Below the pieces are notes generated by a model. That model made no database searches. It was not told the origin of the DNA and was given only the letters and a program-made list of their open reading frames with translations. A DNA stretch of 6,613 nucleotides from Thermoleophilia bacterium (GTDB lineage: Bacteria; Actinomycetota; Thermoleophilia; Gaiellales; Gaiellaceae). A program made the position numbers and the translations under genes. How positions within the stretch are numbered: the stretch's first letter is position 1; each line of letters begins with the position of its first letter. Below are positions 1 through 6,149 of the stretch, piece after piece. The stretch lies in assembly GCA_025927435.1 (NCBI GenBank), contig JAICLM010000117.1:1-6613 (forward strand). Reading direction: 5' to 3'.

Positions 1-682
1 GGTCTCGAACGCCGTCAACATCCCCGTGATCGGCGCCGACGACCTCGAGGTGCTCGGGCCGTACGTCCCGCTCGCGTCCCGCCTCGGGCGCATCGCGATG
101 GACCTCGCGGACTCCGCGCCCGAGGAGATCGTGATCACGGTCTACGGCGCCCTGGCCGACTACGACGCGCGCCTGCTCACCGTCGCGGCGCTCAACGGCG
201 CCTTCCAGGGCCGGGCCGACCGGCCGGTGAACTACGTCAACGCTCCCCTCATCGCGGCCGAGCGCGGGATCGCCGTGCGGGAAGAGCGCTCGCGGTCGGC
301 GCGCGACTACACGAATCTCGTCCGCGTCGAGCTGCGGAGCGGCGGCTCCCGGCTCCGTGTCGCGGGAACGACGATCGGCAGCGACCACCGCCCCTGGCTC
401 GTCAACGTCCTCGGCTTCGAGATCGAGCTGGAGCTCGCGCCGCTCTTCGTCCTCTGCCTCTACGACGACGTGCCGGGAGTGATCGGCCGCGTGGGCACGC
501 TGTTCGGTGAGGCCGGCATCAACATCGCCGGCATGACCGTCTCGCGCAGCCGGCGCGGCGGCAAGGCGCTCATGGCGCTCACCGTCGACTCGGCGCCTTC
601 GGCCGAGTTCGTCGAGCGGCTACGCGAGGGCGAGGGCTTCGACGAGGCCCGCGTGCTCGAGCTCGGGCCCGTCGCGGACTAG
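1..682 (+). CDS. serA: D-3-phosphoglycerate dehydrogenase, C-terminal part (5' end outside window)
   Basis: SerA oxidises 3-phosphoglycerate to 3-phosphohydroxypyruvate with NAD, the first step of serine synthesis in the cytoplasm. The reading frame is open from base 2, so the 226 visible codons continue a longer gene; full-length enzymes of this type have roughly 525 residues, so the substrate- and NAD-binding domains lie to the left. Visible are the end of the catalytic part (VNIP), the intervening allosteric substrate-binding domain (about residues 10-140, with LGPYVPLASRLGR and YVNAP) and a C-terminal ACT domain (about 147-222, with DDVPGVIGRVGTLFGEAGIN and GGKALMALTVD). The ACT domain is the usual site of serine feedback in the long form. 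The GTG at 26 is an internal codon, not a start. The TAG stop is 3 bases from the stop of the opposing gene. Family assignment is confident. Confidence 0.95.
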   Translation, partial: VSNAVNIPVIGADDLEVLGPYVPLASRLGRIAMDLADSAPEEIVITVYGALADYDARLLTVAALNGAFQGRADRPVNYVNAPLIAAERGIAVREERSRSARDYTNLVRVELRSGGSRLRVAGTTIGSDHRPWLVNVLGFEIELELAPLFVLCLYDDVPGVIGRVGTLFGEAGINIAGMTVSRSRRGGKALMALTVDSAPSAEFVERLREGEGFDEARVLELGPVAD

Positions 683-685
683 CGA

Positions 686-1024
686 CTAGGACTCGGTCGG
701 CGTGGGCCGCGGGTTGAGCCGGATCACGGTCCGTCGCACCGCGTCGTGGAGCTTCTCGACCACGCGGAAGCGACCGCGGTCCGAAACGACCTGCTCGATG
801 TCGTCCTGCTCATGCCCCGGCACGAGGAGAAAGGTCGTCGGATCGTCCCGCACCTCTTCGTACTCGTCGAGGCTCGCCGTGACGCGGTGGGTGCAGTTCA
901 CGTCGGCGCACTCGCACACGAATTCGGTCTCCTCGGCGTCGAACCGCTCCGCGCTCTCGGCTATTCGCTCGTTCACGTCCCGGAAGAGCGCTTCGGTCGT
1001 GGCACGCCGCTCGTGCTCGTTCAC
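686..1024 (-). CDS. Conserved hypothetical protein with CxC-x4-C cluster (112 aa)
   Basis: I do not recognise a named family, although similar small proteins seem to occur in Actinobacteria. I chose the GTG at 1024 because an AAGGGAG Shine-Dalgarno sequence (1030-1036 on the complement) sits 5 bases upstream, and because residues upstream of it look like antisense shadow of the next gene. The N-terminus (about 1-32) is a charged amphipathic helix (TTEALFRDVNERIAESAERF). Residues 35-46 read FVCECADVNCTH, with Cys37, Cys39, Cys44 and His46 as possible metal or disulfide ligands. A compact domain follows with EYEEVR, LVPGHE (66-72) and FRVVEK (86-91). There is no signal peptide or membrane segment, so it should be cytoplasmic. 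It is transcribed divergently from the YbaK gene, with an 84-base gap, and convergently with serA. The gene call is fairly secure and the function is unknown. Confidence 0.8.
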   Translation of the reverse strand: MNEHERRATTEALFRDVNERIAESAERFDAEETEFVCECADVNCTHRVTASLDEYEEVRDDPTTFLLVPGHEQDDIEQVVSDRGRFRVVEKLHDAVRRTVIRLNPRPTPTES

Positions 1025-1053
1025 GTCGTCTCCCTTCGACTGTGTCGTCTCCC
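1025..1053. repeat. Two 10-bp direct repeats GTCGTCTCCC
   Basis: GTCGTCTCCC occurs exactly at 1025-1034 and again at 1044-1053, a 19-base period, in the short divergent intergenic region. The proximal copy contains most of the Shine-Dalgarno sequence of the minus-strand gene. The distal copy could be a duplication of it or half of a protein-binding site. A repeat this short in GC-rich DNA may be chance. Confidence 0.4.
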
Positions 1054-1096
1054 GCCCCTCAAAACGAACGACGGCCGGGGTGGGTTGCGCGGGCGC

Positions 1097-1102
1097 TAGG
1101 TT
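1097..1102 (+). promoter_or_regulatory. Candidate -10 (TAGGTT) for a leaderless ybaK transcript
   Basis: TAGGTT fits the TANNNT -10 pattern and ends 6 bases before the GTG start at 1109, so transcription would begin at or next to the start codon. No -35 match is visible at normal spacing, and the gene has no convincing Shine-Dalgarno sequence. Confidence is limited because a single hexamer is weak evidence. Confidence 0.4.
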
Positions 1103-1108
1103 GCACGG

Positions 1109-1582
1109 GTGGAGCGCTGGCCGGAGCCGGTCGGTCGGGTCGCCGAGGTGCTCGAGCGCGCCGGGATCGACGCGCGGATGGAGGAGTTCCCCGAGGGAAC
1201 GCCAACCGCAGGCGCGGCGGCCAAGGCGGTCGGTGCCTCTCGCGCGCAGATCGTCAAGTCGCTCGTCTTCGTCTGCGACGGCCGACCGGCGCTGGTGCTC
1301 GTCCCCGGCGACAGGCGCGCAGACGAGAACAAGGTCGCCCAGGCGGCCGGCACTCGCTATGCACGCGTCGCGCGCCCGGACGAGGTTCGGGCCGCGACTG
1401 GCTTCGAGCCCGGCGGCGTGGCGCCCTTCCCGGCGCCCGGCGTCTCCCGGGTGCTGATGGCCGGGGAGCTTCTCGCCCATGATCGCGTCTGGGTCGGCGC
1501 GGGGTCCGAGCGCCACATGGCCGGACTGTCACCGCTCGACCTCCTGCGGCTCACGAACGCGCGCACCGCGGATCTCAGTTAG
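1109..1582 (+). CDS. YbaK/EbsC-family aminoacyl-tRNA deacylase (stand-alone editing protein)
   Basis: YbaK/ProX-type proteins hydrolyse mischarged tRNAs in trans, classically Cys-tRNA(Pro) or Ala-tRNA(Pro), so they protect translation fidelity in the cytoplasm. The 157 residues cover one complete domain. Residues 25-45 give the substrate-pocket strand and helix. IVKSLVF (48-54) carries the conserved lysine, Lys50, aligned with the essential lysine of E. coli YbaK. LVLVPGDRRADENKV (62-76) matches the family core. GFEPGGVAPF (98-107) is the glycine-rich loop, and VWVGAGS (127-133) and the tail complete the fold. The start is a GTG 6 bases after a TANNNT hexamer, without a clear Shine-Dalgarno sequence. 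It is probably monocistronic, since a separate promoter candidate precedes ilvE. Which mischarged tRNA it clears cannot be told from the sequence. Confidence 0.88.
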   Translation: MERWPEPVGRVAEVLERAGIDARMEEFPEGTPTAGAAAKAVGASRAQIVKSLVFVCDGRPALVLVPGDRRADENKVAQAAGTRYARVARPDEVRAATGFEPGGVAPFPAPGVSRVLMAGELLAHDRVWVGAGSERHMAGLSPLDLLRLTNARTADLS

Positions 1583-1603
1583 GGCTCAAACAAGCCGCAC
1601 GGG

Positions 1604-1609
1604 TACGAT
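1604..1609 (+). promoter_or_regulatory. Candidate -10 (TACGAT) for the ilvE operon
   Basis: TACGAT lies in the 63-base gap between the ybaK stop and ilvE, which would start transcription near 1616 and leave a leader of about 30 nt containing the Shine-Dalgarno sequence AAGGGA (1630-1635). The only -35-like element is poor (TTAGGG at 1579-1584, with a 19-base spacer). It is plausible because this is the only AT-rich hexamer in a GC-rich gap. Confidence 0.4.
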
Positions 1610-1645
1610 TCGACGCCAGCACCCGACCGAAGGGACGAGCCGCAG

Positions 1646-2581
1646 ATGCGCGAGACGAAGAAGATCTGGATGAACGGCGAGCTGGTCGACTGGGCGGACG
1701 CGACGGTCCACATCGGCACGCACGGCCTGCACTACGGCTCGGGCGTGTTCGAAGGGATCCGCGCCTACGAGACCGACCGCGGCACCTCCGTCTTTCGCCT
1801 CACCGACCACCTCGAGCGGCTGCACCGGTCGGCGCAGTTGCTCTACATCGACCTGCCGTACTCGGTCGAAGAGCTGAAGACGGCGGCATGGGACCTGGTC
1901 GCCGTCAACGAGCTGCCCTCCTGCTACCTCCGGCCGATCGCCTTCGTGGGCTACGGCGAGCTCGGCGTTTCCTCGGTGGGGAACCCCGTCGACGTCGCAA
2001 TCATGTCGTGGCCGTGGGGGGCGTATCTCGGGGAGGAGGGACAGCGGAACGGGATCCGCGCCAAGGTCTCGAGCTGGCAGCGCGTCGGGCCGAACGTCAT
2101 CCCGCACGTCGCGAAGGCGACGGGGGTCTACCTCAACTCGATGCTGGCCGTGGGTGAGGCGAATCGGGCCGGCTACGACGAGGCGATCCTGATGACCGCG
2201 GACGGCTACGTGGCCGACGGCTCGGGCGAGAGCATCTTCCTCGTCCGCGACGGCGTCATCTACACGCCCGACCTCGCCGCCTCGATTCTCGTGGGGATCA
2301 CTCGCGACACCGTGATCCAGATCGCCCAGGACCTCGGTCACCGCGTCGTCGAGAAGCCGATCATCCGCACCGACCTCTATCTCGCCGACGAGGTGTTCAT
2401 GGTCGGGACGGCCGCCGAGGTGACGCCGATCCGCGAGATCGATGACCAGGTGATCGGCCCGCCCGGGCCCGTCACCCAGGAGATCCAGGAGGCGTACCTC
2501 GACACGGTGCACGGGCGGAGTGAGCGCTGGGGCCAGTGGCTCGAGTTCGCCCCGGCCGCGAATCACGCAGAACAGGCGTGA
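1646..2581 (+). CDS. ilvE: Branched-chain amino acid aminotransferase
   Basis: This fold-type IV PLP aminotransferase interconverts leucine, isoleucine and valine with their 2-oxo acids using glutamate/2-oxoglutarate, in the cytoplasm. Its 311 residues match the usual ~305-310 of bacterial IlvE. Key features in order are the N-terminal KIWMNGELVDWADATVHIGT strand, LHYGSGVFEGIRAY (28-41), the arginine-containing substrate loop LRPIAFVGYGELGV (95-108), the Schiff-base lysine Lys157 in HVAKATGVYLNS, then GSGESIFLV and the PLP-binding segment EVFMVGTAAEVTPI. The ATG is preceded by AAGGGA at 10-base spacing. The TGA stop overlaps the GTG start of the next gene as GTGA, which implies translational coupling. 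D-amino-acid transaminase and aminodeoxychorismate lyase share the fold, but length and motifs favour IlvE. Confidence 0.93.
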   Translation: MRETKKIWMNGELVDWADATVHIGTHGLHYGSGVFEGIRAYETDRGTSVFRLTDHLERLHRSAQLLYIDLPYSVEELKTAAWDLVAVNELPSCYLRPIAFVGYGELGVSSVGNPVDVAIMSWPWGAYLGEEGQRNGIRAKVSSWQRVGPNVIPHVAKATGVYLNSMLAVGEANRAGYDEAILMTADGYVADGSGESIFLVRDGVIYTPDLAASILVGITRDTVIQIAQDLGHRVVEKPIIRTDLYLADEVFMVGTAAEVTPIREIDDQVIGPPGPVTQEIQEAYLDTVHGRSERWGQWLEFAPAANHAEQA

Positions 2582-3696
2582 AGCAGGAGGTGACGTCGGT
2601 CCCGCTCTCGGGGCCGTACCTCGGCGAGCGGGAGGAGGAGCTCGTGCTCGAGGTGCTGCGCTCGGGCCGGCTCTCGCTCGGGCCCACGATCGACCGCTTC
2701 GAGGAGCTCGTCGCCGAGCGCGTCGATGCGCCCTACGCGGCGGCTGTCTCCTCCGGCACCACGGGCCTGCACCTGCTCTGCATCGCGGCGGGCATCAGCC
2801 CCGGCGACGAGGTGATCACGTCCCCGTACTCGTTCGCCGCGAGCGCGAATTGCTTCCTCTACGAGGGCGGGACTCCGGTCTTCGCGGACATCGACGCGCG
2901 AACGCTCAACCTCGATCCGGCCGCCGTCGAGGCCGCGGTTACCGAGCGGACGAAGGCGATCGTCGCGGTCGACATCTACGGCTACCCGTGCGAGCTCGAC
3001 GAGCTCCGCGCGATCGCGGACCGCCACGGCCTGGCGCTCATCGACGACTCCTGTGAGGCGTTCGGAGCCGAGTACCGCGGCGCGCCCATCGGCTCCCACG
3101 GCACCTCGAGTGTCTTCGCCTTCTACCCGAACAAGCAGCTCACGACCGGCGAGGGCGGGATGGTCGTGACGCACTCGGAGGAGGAGTGGCACCTGATCCG
3201 CTCGCTCCGCAACCAGGGGCGGCCGGAGCCCGGCGGCTGGCTCGAGCACGTCCGGCTCGGCTTCAACTACCGGCTGAGCGACATCGCGGCCGCCCTCGGG
3301 ATCGGCCAGATCGAGCGGCTCGACGAGATCCTCGCGCGCCGCTCCGAGGCGGCGAGCCGCTACACGGAGCTCCTCGGCCCGGTCGATGGGCTCGGACTGC
3401 CGGCCGCGGACGACGCCGACCACCGGCGCTCCTGGTTCGTCTACGTCGTCCTCTTTCCGGACAGCGAGGCGCGCGAGCGTGTCGTCGCCGCCTTCGAGCG
3501 GGAGGGCATCGGCTACAACCGCTACCTCCCGTCGCTCCACCTGCAGCCCTACCTGCAGGAGCGCTTCGGCTTCGAGGAGGGGCTCTGCCCGGTCGCCGAG
3601 GACGCCAGCTCGCGGTCGCTCGCGCTGCCGTTCTTCACCGGGATCGAGGCGGCCGCACAGGAGCGCGTCGCCGAAGTTCTCACCTCGGCGCTGTGA
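2578..3696 (+). CDS. DegT/DnrJ/EryC1/StrS-family PLP aminotransferase
   Basis: Family members are fold-type I PLP enzymes that usually aminate keto-sugars bound to nucleotides, in the cytoplasm, for surface polysaccharide or secondary-metabolite synthesis. The 372 residues are full length. Visible are PLSGPYLGEREEE (9-21), the phosphate-binding SSGTTGLHLL (58-67), GDEVITSPYSF (76-86), the pyridine-binding Asp157 in LIDDSCEAFGAEY, and the catalytic Lys186 in FYPNKQLTTGEGGM. NYRLSDIAAALG and the C-terminal ALPFF motif are also typical. I chose GTG 2578 because it overlaps the ilvE stop as GTGA; a GTG at 2590 is possible, but the AGGAGG there abuts it with no spacing. The stop overlaps the cupin start in the same way. 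No sugar-nucleotide or glycosyltransferase genes are nearby, so the substrate is unknown. Confidence 0.9.
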   Translation: MKQEVTSVPLSGPYLGEREEELVLEVLRSGRLSLGPTIDRFEELVAERVDAPYAAAVSSGTTGLHLLCIAAGISPGDEVITSPYSFAASANCFLYEGGTPVFADIDARTLNLDPAAVEAAVTERTKAIVAVDIYGYPCELDELRAIADRHGLALIDDSCEAFGAEYRGAPIGSHGTSSVFAFYPNKQLTTGEGGMVVTHSEEEWHLIRSLRNQGRPEPGGWLEHVRLGFNYRLSDIAAALGIGQIERLDEILARRSEAASRYTELLGPVDGLGLPAADDADHRRSWFVYVVLFPDSEARERVVAAFEREGIGYNRYLPSLHLQPYLQERFGFEEGLCPVAEDASSRSLALPFFTGIEAAAQERVAEVLTSAL

Positions 3697-4037
3697 ACCT
3701 CCAGAGCCTCGACCGGGCCGAGCCGTTCACGACGAAGGACGGCTCGACGATCCGGGAGCTGCACCACACCGCGGCGCAGAGTCTCGCCGAGGCCACGCTC
3801 GAGCCCGGCCAGGCGACCGAGCGCCACTACCACGGGCGAACCGAGGAGATCTATCTCGTCACGAAGGGCTCCGGCTCACTCGAGGTGGACGGCGACACCC
3901 GGAGGGTCCGTCCCGGCGACGCGATCCTCATCCCACCGGGCGCGTGGCACACCCTCGAGAACGACGGGACGAGCGAGGTCACGATCCTCTGCATGTGCTC
4001 GCCGCCGTACTCGCACGAGGACACGTTCTTTCAGTAA
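3693..4037 (+). CDS. Small single-domain cupin protein (114 aa)
   Basis: A small beta-barrel protein with a complete cupin metal site, function unassigned. Cupin motif 1, G-x5-HxH-x4-E-x6-G, fits exactly from Gly39 through His45, His47, Glu52 and Gly59. Motif 2, G-x5-PxG-x2-H-x3-N, fits from Gly75 through Pro81, Gly83, His86 and Asn90. The three histidines and the glutamate should bind a divalent metal. The tail CMCSPPYSHEDTFF is conserved in a group of mannose-6-phosphate-isomerase-like cupins as I remember them. The start is a GTG overlapping the DegT stop by GTGA, so it is probably translated in coupling with that enzyme. Possible roles are sugar isomerase or epimerase-like activity, a dioxygenase or a ligand sensor; the sequence does not decide. 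There are no signal or membrane segments. Confidence 0.88.
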   Translation: MNLQSLDRAEPFTTKDGSTIRELHHTAAQSLAEATLEPGQATERHYHGRTEEIYLVTKGSGSLEVDGDTRRVRPGDAILIPPGAWHTLENDGTSEVTILCMCSPPYSHEDTFFQ

Positions 4038-4043
4038 TACGAT
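4038..4043 (+). promoter_or_regulatory. Candidate -10 (TACGAT) before the RemA-like gene
   Basis: TACGAT begins directly after the TAA stop of the cupin gene and ends 9 bases before the ATG at 4053, which predicts a transcript with a leader of only about 3 nt. It is the same hexamer as before ilvE. No clear -35 and no Shine-Dalgarno sequence are visible. Read-through from the cupin operon is the alternative. Confidence 0.35.
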
Positions 4044-4052
4044 GACCCGCGC

Positions 4053-4412
4053 ATGAGCGACGGCGGCGCGCGGATGGTCTTCCTCGGCTTCGGCAAGTGG
4101 GCGCGCGCGGACCGGATCTACGCGCTCGAGCCGATCACCGGCGACGAGCGAGGCGGCGGGCGCCGCACGCGCGTCTGGGTCGAGGGCATCGCGGATCCGA
4201 TCCTCGCCGGCCGCACCGAGCGCACGATCCTGCACGACATGGGCCAGGACGCGGCGACCGCAACGGTCGTCCTCGACGATGCGCTCGACCTCGCGGAACG
4301 GGTGGTGAAGGCGGTGGACGAGGGATCGTTCGACGTCCGGGACCTCGGCCGGCGCGCGCGCCGAGTGCTCGAGAAGACCGCGAAGCCGGCCGAGCCCGAG
4401 CAGCTGTTCTAA
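4053..4412 (+). CDS. Small basic protein with RemA/DUF370-like motifs (119 aa)
   Basis: No confident name. Residues 9-25 (VFLGFGKWARADRIYAL) resemble the N-terminus of RemA/DUF370 proteins, which have IGFGN followed by an RI or RM motif. Residues 36-43 (GRRTRVWV) resemble the GRRTRAV arginine motif that RemA uses for DNA binding, and RTERTIL (54-60) can be placed on the DSDHVIL strand. In RemA about 29 residues separate the two motifs; here there are about half as many, so a helix would be missing. The C-terminal half adds a helix rich in Asp and Ala (68-84) and a basic tail. If the match is real, it would be a cytoplasmic DNA-binding protein. The start could also be Met8 at 4074; neither start has a Shine-Dalgarno sequence. 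The mpg gene follows after 8 bases, probably in the same transcript. The gene call is secure; the family link is tentative. Confidence 0.78.
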   Translation: MSDGGARMVFLGFGKWARADRIYALEPITGDERGGGRRTRVWVEGIADPILAGRTERTILHDMGQDAATATVVLDDALDLAERVVKAVDEGSFDVRDLGRRARRVLEKTAKPAEPEQLF

Positions 4413-4420
4413 GCACTCGG

Positions 4421-4987
4421 GTGGCGGGGGAGCGGCTGACGCGCGAGTTCTTCGCGCGCACGGTGCACGAGGTGGCGCCCGAGCTGATCGGTGCGACCCT
4501 GCTGGTCGACGGCGTGGGGGGCACGATCGTCGAGGTCGAGGCGTACGACCAGGACGATCCCGCGAGCCACGGCTTCCGCGGGTTGACTGCTCGAACCGCG
4601 TCGATGTTCGGGCCCCCCGGCCACGCTTACGTCTATCGCTCCTACGGCGTCCACTGGTGTCTCAATCTCGTCTGCGCCGAGGAAGGACGCTCGGAGGCTG
4701 CCCTCGTGCGGGCACTCGAACCGACGGCCGGGCTCGACGCGATGCGAGAGCGGCGCGGTCTCGAGGCGCAGCGGTCGCTCTGCTCGGGCCCGGGCAAGCT
4801 CTGCCAGGCGCTCGGCATCACGCGCGCCCTCGACGGACTGCCGCTCGACGAGCCTCCGTTCGAGCTCCGTGCACGAGAGGTCGAGCCGGCGCTGGCGGTG
4901 GGCCGGAGGATCGGCATCACCCGCGCGGTCGAGCAGCCCTGGCGCCACGGCCTCGCCGGCTCTCCGTTCCTCTCGCGGCGCTTCTAG
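4421..4987 (+). CDS. mpg: 3-methyladenine DNA glycosylase (AAG/MPG family)
   Basis: This enzyme removes alkylated purines such as 3-methyladenine, and often hypoxanthine or ethenoadenine, from DNA in base-excision repair. The protein of 188 residues is slightly shorter than the usual ~190-210. LTREFFARTVHEVAPELIG (6-24) opens the domain. IVEVEAY (36-42) contains the catalytic glutamate, Glu40, with Tyr42 and His50 matching Glu125, Tyr127 and His136 of human AAG. MFGPPGHAYVYRSYGVHWCLN (62-82) carries the intercalating tyrosine region and the pocket Asn82. LCSGPGKLCQALGI (120-133) and the RIGITR strand complete the family signature. The GTG start at 4421 lies 8 bases after the preceding stop, without a clear Shine-Dalgarno sequence, so coupling to that gene is likely. 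The stop codon TAG is the first half of the -10 candidate of tyrS. Confidence 0.93.
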   Translation: MAGERLTREFFARTVHEVAPELIGATLLVDGVGGTIVEVEAYDQDDPASHGFRGLTARTASMFGPPGHAYVYRSYGVHWCLNLVCAEEGRSEAALVRALEPTAGLDAMRERRGLEAQRSLCSGPGKLCQALGITRALDGLPLDEPPFELRAREVEPALAVGRRIGITRAVEQPWRHGLAGSPFLSRRF

Positions 4988-4990
4988 ACT
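4985..4990 (+). promoter_or_regulatory. Candidate -10 (TAGACT) for a leaderless tyrS transcript
   Basis: TAGACT fits TANNNT and ends 7 bases before the tyrS ATG, which would put +1 at or next to the start codon. Its first three bases are the stop codon of mpg. No good -35 hexamer is seen at 16-18 bases, and tyrS has no Shine-Dalgarno sequence. Co-transcription with mpg is the alternative. Confidence 0.4.
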
Positions 4991-4997
4991 CGCCCGC

Positions 4998-6149
4998 ATG
5001 GGAATCGCCGAGCTCACGCGCAATGCGGTCGACGTCCTGCCCGAGGGCGGGCTCGAGGCCAAGCTGAAGCTCGACCGGCCGCTGCGGGTCAAGCTCGGCA
5101 TCGACGTCACCTCGCCGGACATCCACCTCGGCCGTGGCATCCCGCTACAGCGGATGCGCGCGTTCCAGGACGAAGGCCACAAGGCCGTGTTCATCGTCGG
5201 CGACTTCACGACGCGGATCGGCGACCCGTCCGGACGCTCGAGCGAGCGCCCGATCCTCGCTGACGAGGAGATCGACGCCAATGCGCAGGTCTATCTCGAC
5301 CAGGCCAAGACGATCCTGCGCGACGATCCCGAGCTCCTCGAGGTGCGGTACAACGGCGAGTGGCTGTCGAAGCTCGGCTACGCGGACGTCGTTCGTCTCG
5401 GCCGCATCGTCACCGTTGCCCGCATGCTCGAGCGCGACGACTTCGAGAAGCGCTACCGCGCCGGCGAGCCGATCTCGGTCTCGGAGCTCCTCTATCCCCT
5501 CATGCAGGCGTACGACTCGGTCGCGGTCGAGGCGGACGTGGAGCTCGGCGGCACCGATCAGCTCTACAACCTGCTCGCCGGGCGCGAGGTGATGCAGGCG
5601 TTCGGCCTCGAGCCGCAGGTCGTGCTGACGACGCCGCTGCTGCTCTCGTGGGACGGCGAAAAGATGAGCTCCTCGGTCGGCAACAACGTCCCACTCACCG
5701 CGGCGCCCGAGGAGATGTTCGGGCGCACGATGCGGATCCCCGACTCGCAGCTCGAGGAATGGTGGACGCTCGTCGCCGAGCAGCCGGTGCCGGCCGGCGA
5801 GCCGATGGAGGCCAAGCTCGCCCTGGCCCGCCTCATCGTCGAGCGCTCGCACGGGGAGGAGGCCGCGCGTGTTGCCGAGGCGCAGTTCGACAGCCTCGTG
5901 CGTCGGCGCGAGGTTCCCGACGAGGTGCCGGAGCACGTGTTGCCGCCCGGTGATCCCGTGCATCTGCCGGCCGTGCTCGCGGACGCCTTCGGGGTCTCCA
6001 CGAGCGAGGCACGGCGCCTGATCTCGCAGGGGGGCGTGAAGCTCGGCGGCGTGCCGGTGACCGAGCTCGACCTGCCCCGGGAACAGCTTGTCGGGACGAT
6101 CGTGCAGGCGGGCAAGCGGCGCTTCGTTCGGCTCAACGAAGCCACTTGA
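4998..6149 (+). CDS. tyrS: Tyrosyl-tRNA synthetase
   Basis: This class I aminoacyl-tRNA synthetase attaches tyrosine to tRNA(Tyr) in the cytoplasm. The Rossmann catalytic domain carries the HIGH-motif equivalent HLGRG (43-47), then GDFTTRIGDPSGRS (68-81), the tyrosine- and tRNA-site segment YPLMQAYDSVAVEADVELGG (166-185) with TDQLY, and the KMSKS loop as KMSSS (222-226). A C-terminal S4 RNA-binding domain spans about 324-380 (AFGVSTSEARRLISQGGVKLGG). The length of 383 is a little short of the ~400-420 usual for bacterial TyrRS. I chose the ATG at 4998 because upstream in-frame codons are a shadow of mpg and the match begins here. Two signature residues differ from the textbook motifs: Arg46 replaces the second His of HIGH, and Ser225 replaces the second Lys of KMSKS. 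The stop codon overlaps the rRNA promoter. No T-box leader precedes it. Confidence 0.96.
   Translation: MGIAELTRNAVDVLPEGGLEAKLKLDRPLRVKLGIDVTSPDIHLGRGIPLQRMRAFQDEGHKAVFIVGDFTTRIGDPSGRSSERPILADEEIDANAQVYLDQAKTILRDDPELLEVRYNGEWLSKLGYADVVRLGRIVTVARMLERDDFEKRYRAGEPISVSELLYPLMQAYDSVAVEADVELGGTDQLYNLLAGREVMQAFGLEPQVVLTTPLLLSWDGEKMSSSVGNNVPLTAAPEEMFGRTMRIPDSQLEEWWTLVAEQPVPAGEPMEAKLALARLIVERSHGEEAARVAEAQFDSLVRRREVPDEVPEHVLPPGDPVHLPAVLADAFGVSTSEARRLISQGGVKLGGVPVTELDLPREQLVGTIVQAGKRRFVRLNEAT

Noticed and set aside
686..1516. A long 276-codon minus-strand reading frame
   Set aside because: Only its last 112 codons look like protein and have a Shine-Dalgarno sequence before a GTG. The rest is antisense to the well-supported ybaK gene.
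1586..2566. Long minus-strand open frames antisense to ilvE, the DegT gene and tyrS (also 2563-3540, 4409-5281 and 5145-6215)
   Set aside because: These are typical shadow frames in GC-rich coding DNA. They overlap well-recognised genes and show low-complexity Arg/Asp/Val/Leu-rich composition with no recognisable domains.
2536..2577. Upstream extension of the DegT protein by 14 residues
   Set aside because: It would overlap ilvE by 46 bases with a non-conserved Arg-rich stretch. The GTG at 2578, overlapping the ilvE stop as GTGA, fits the family start.
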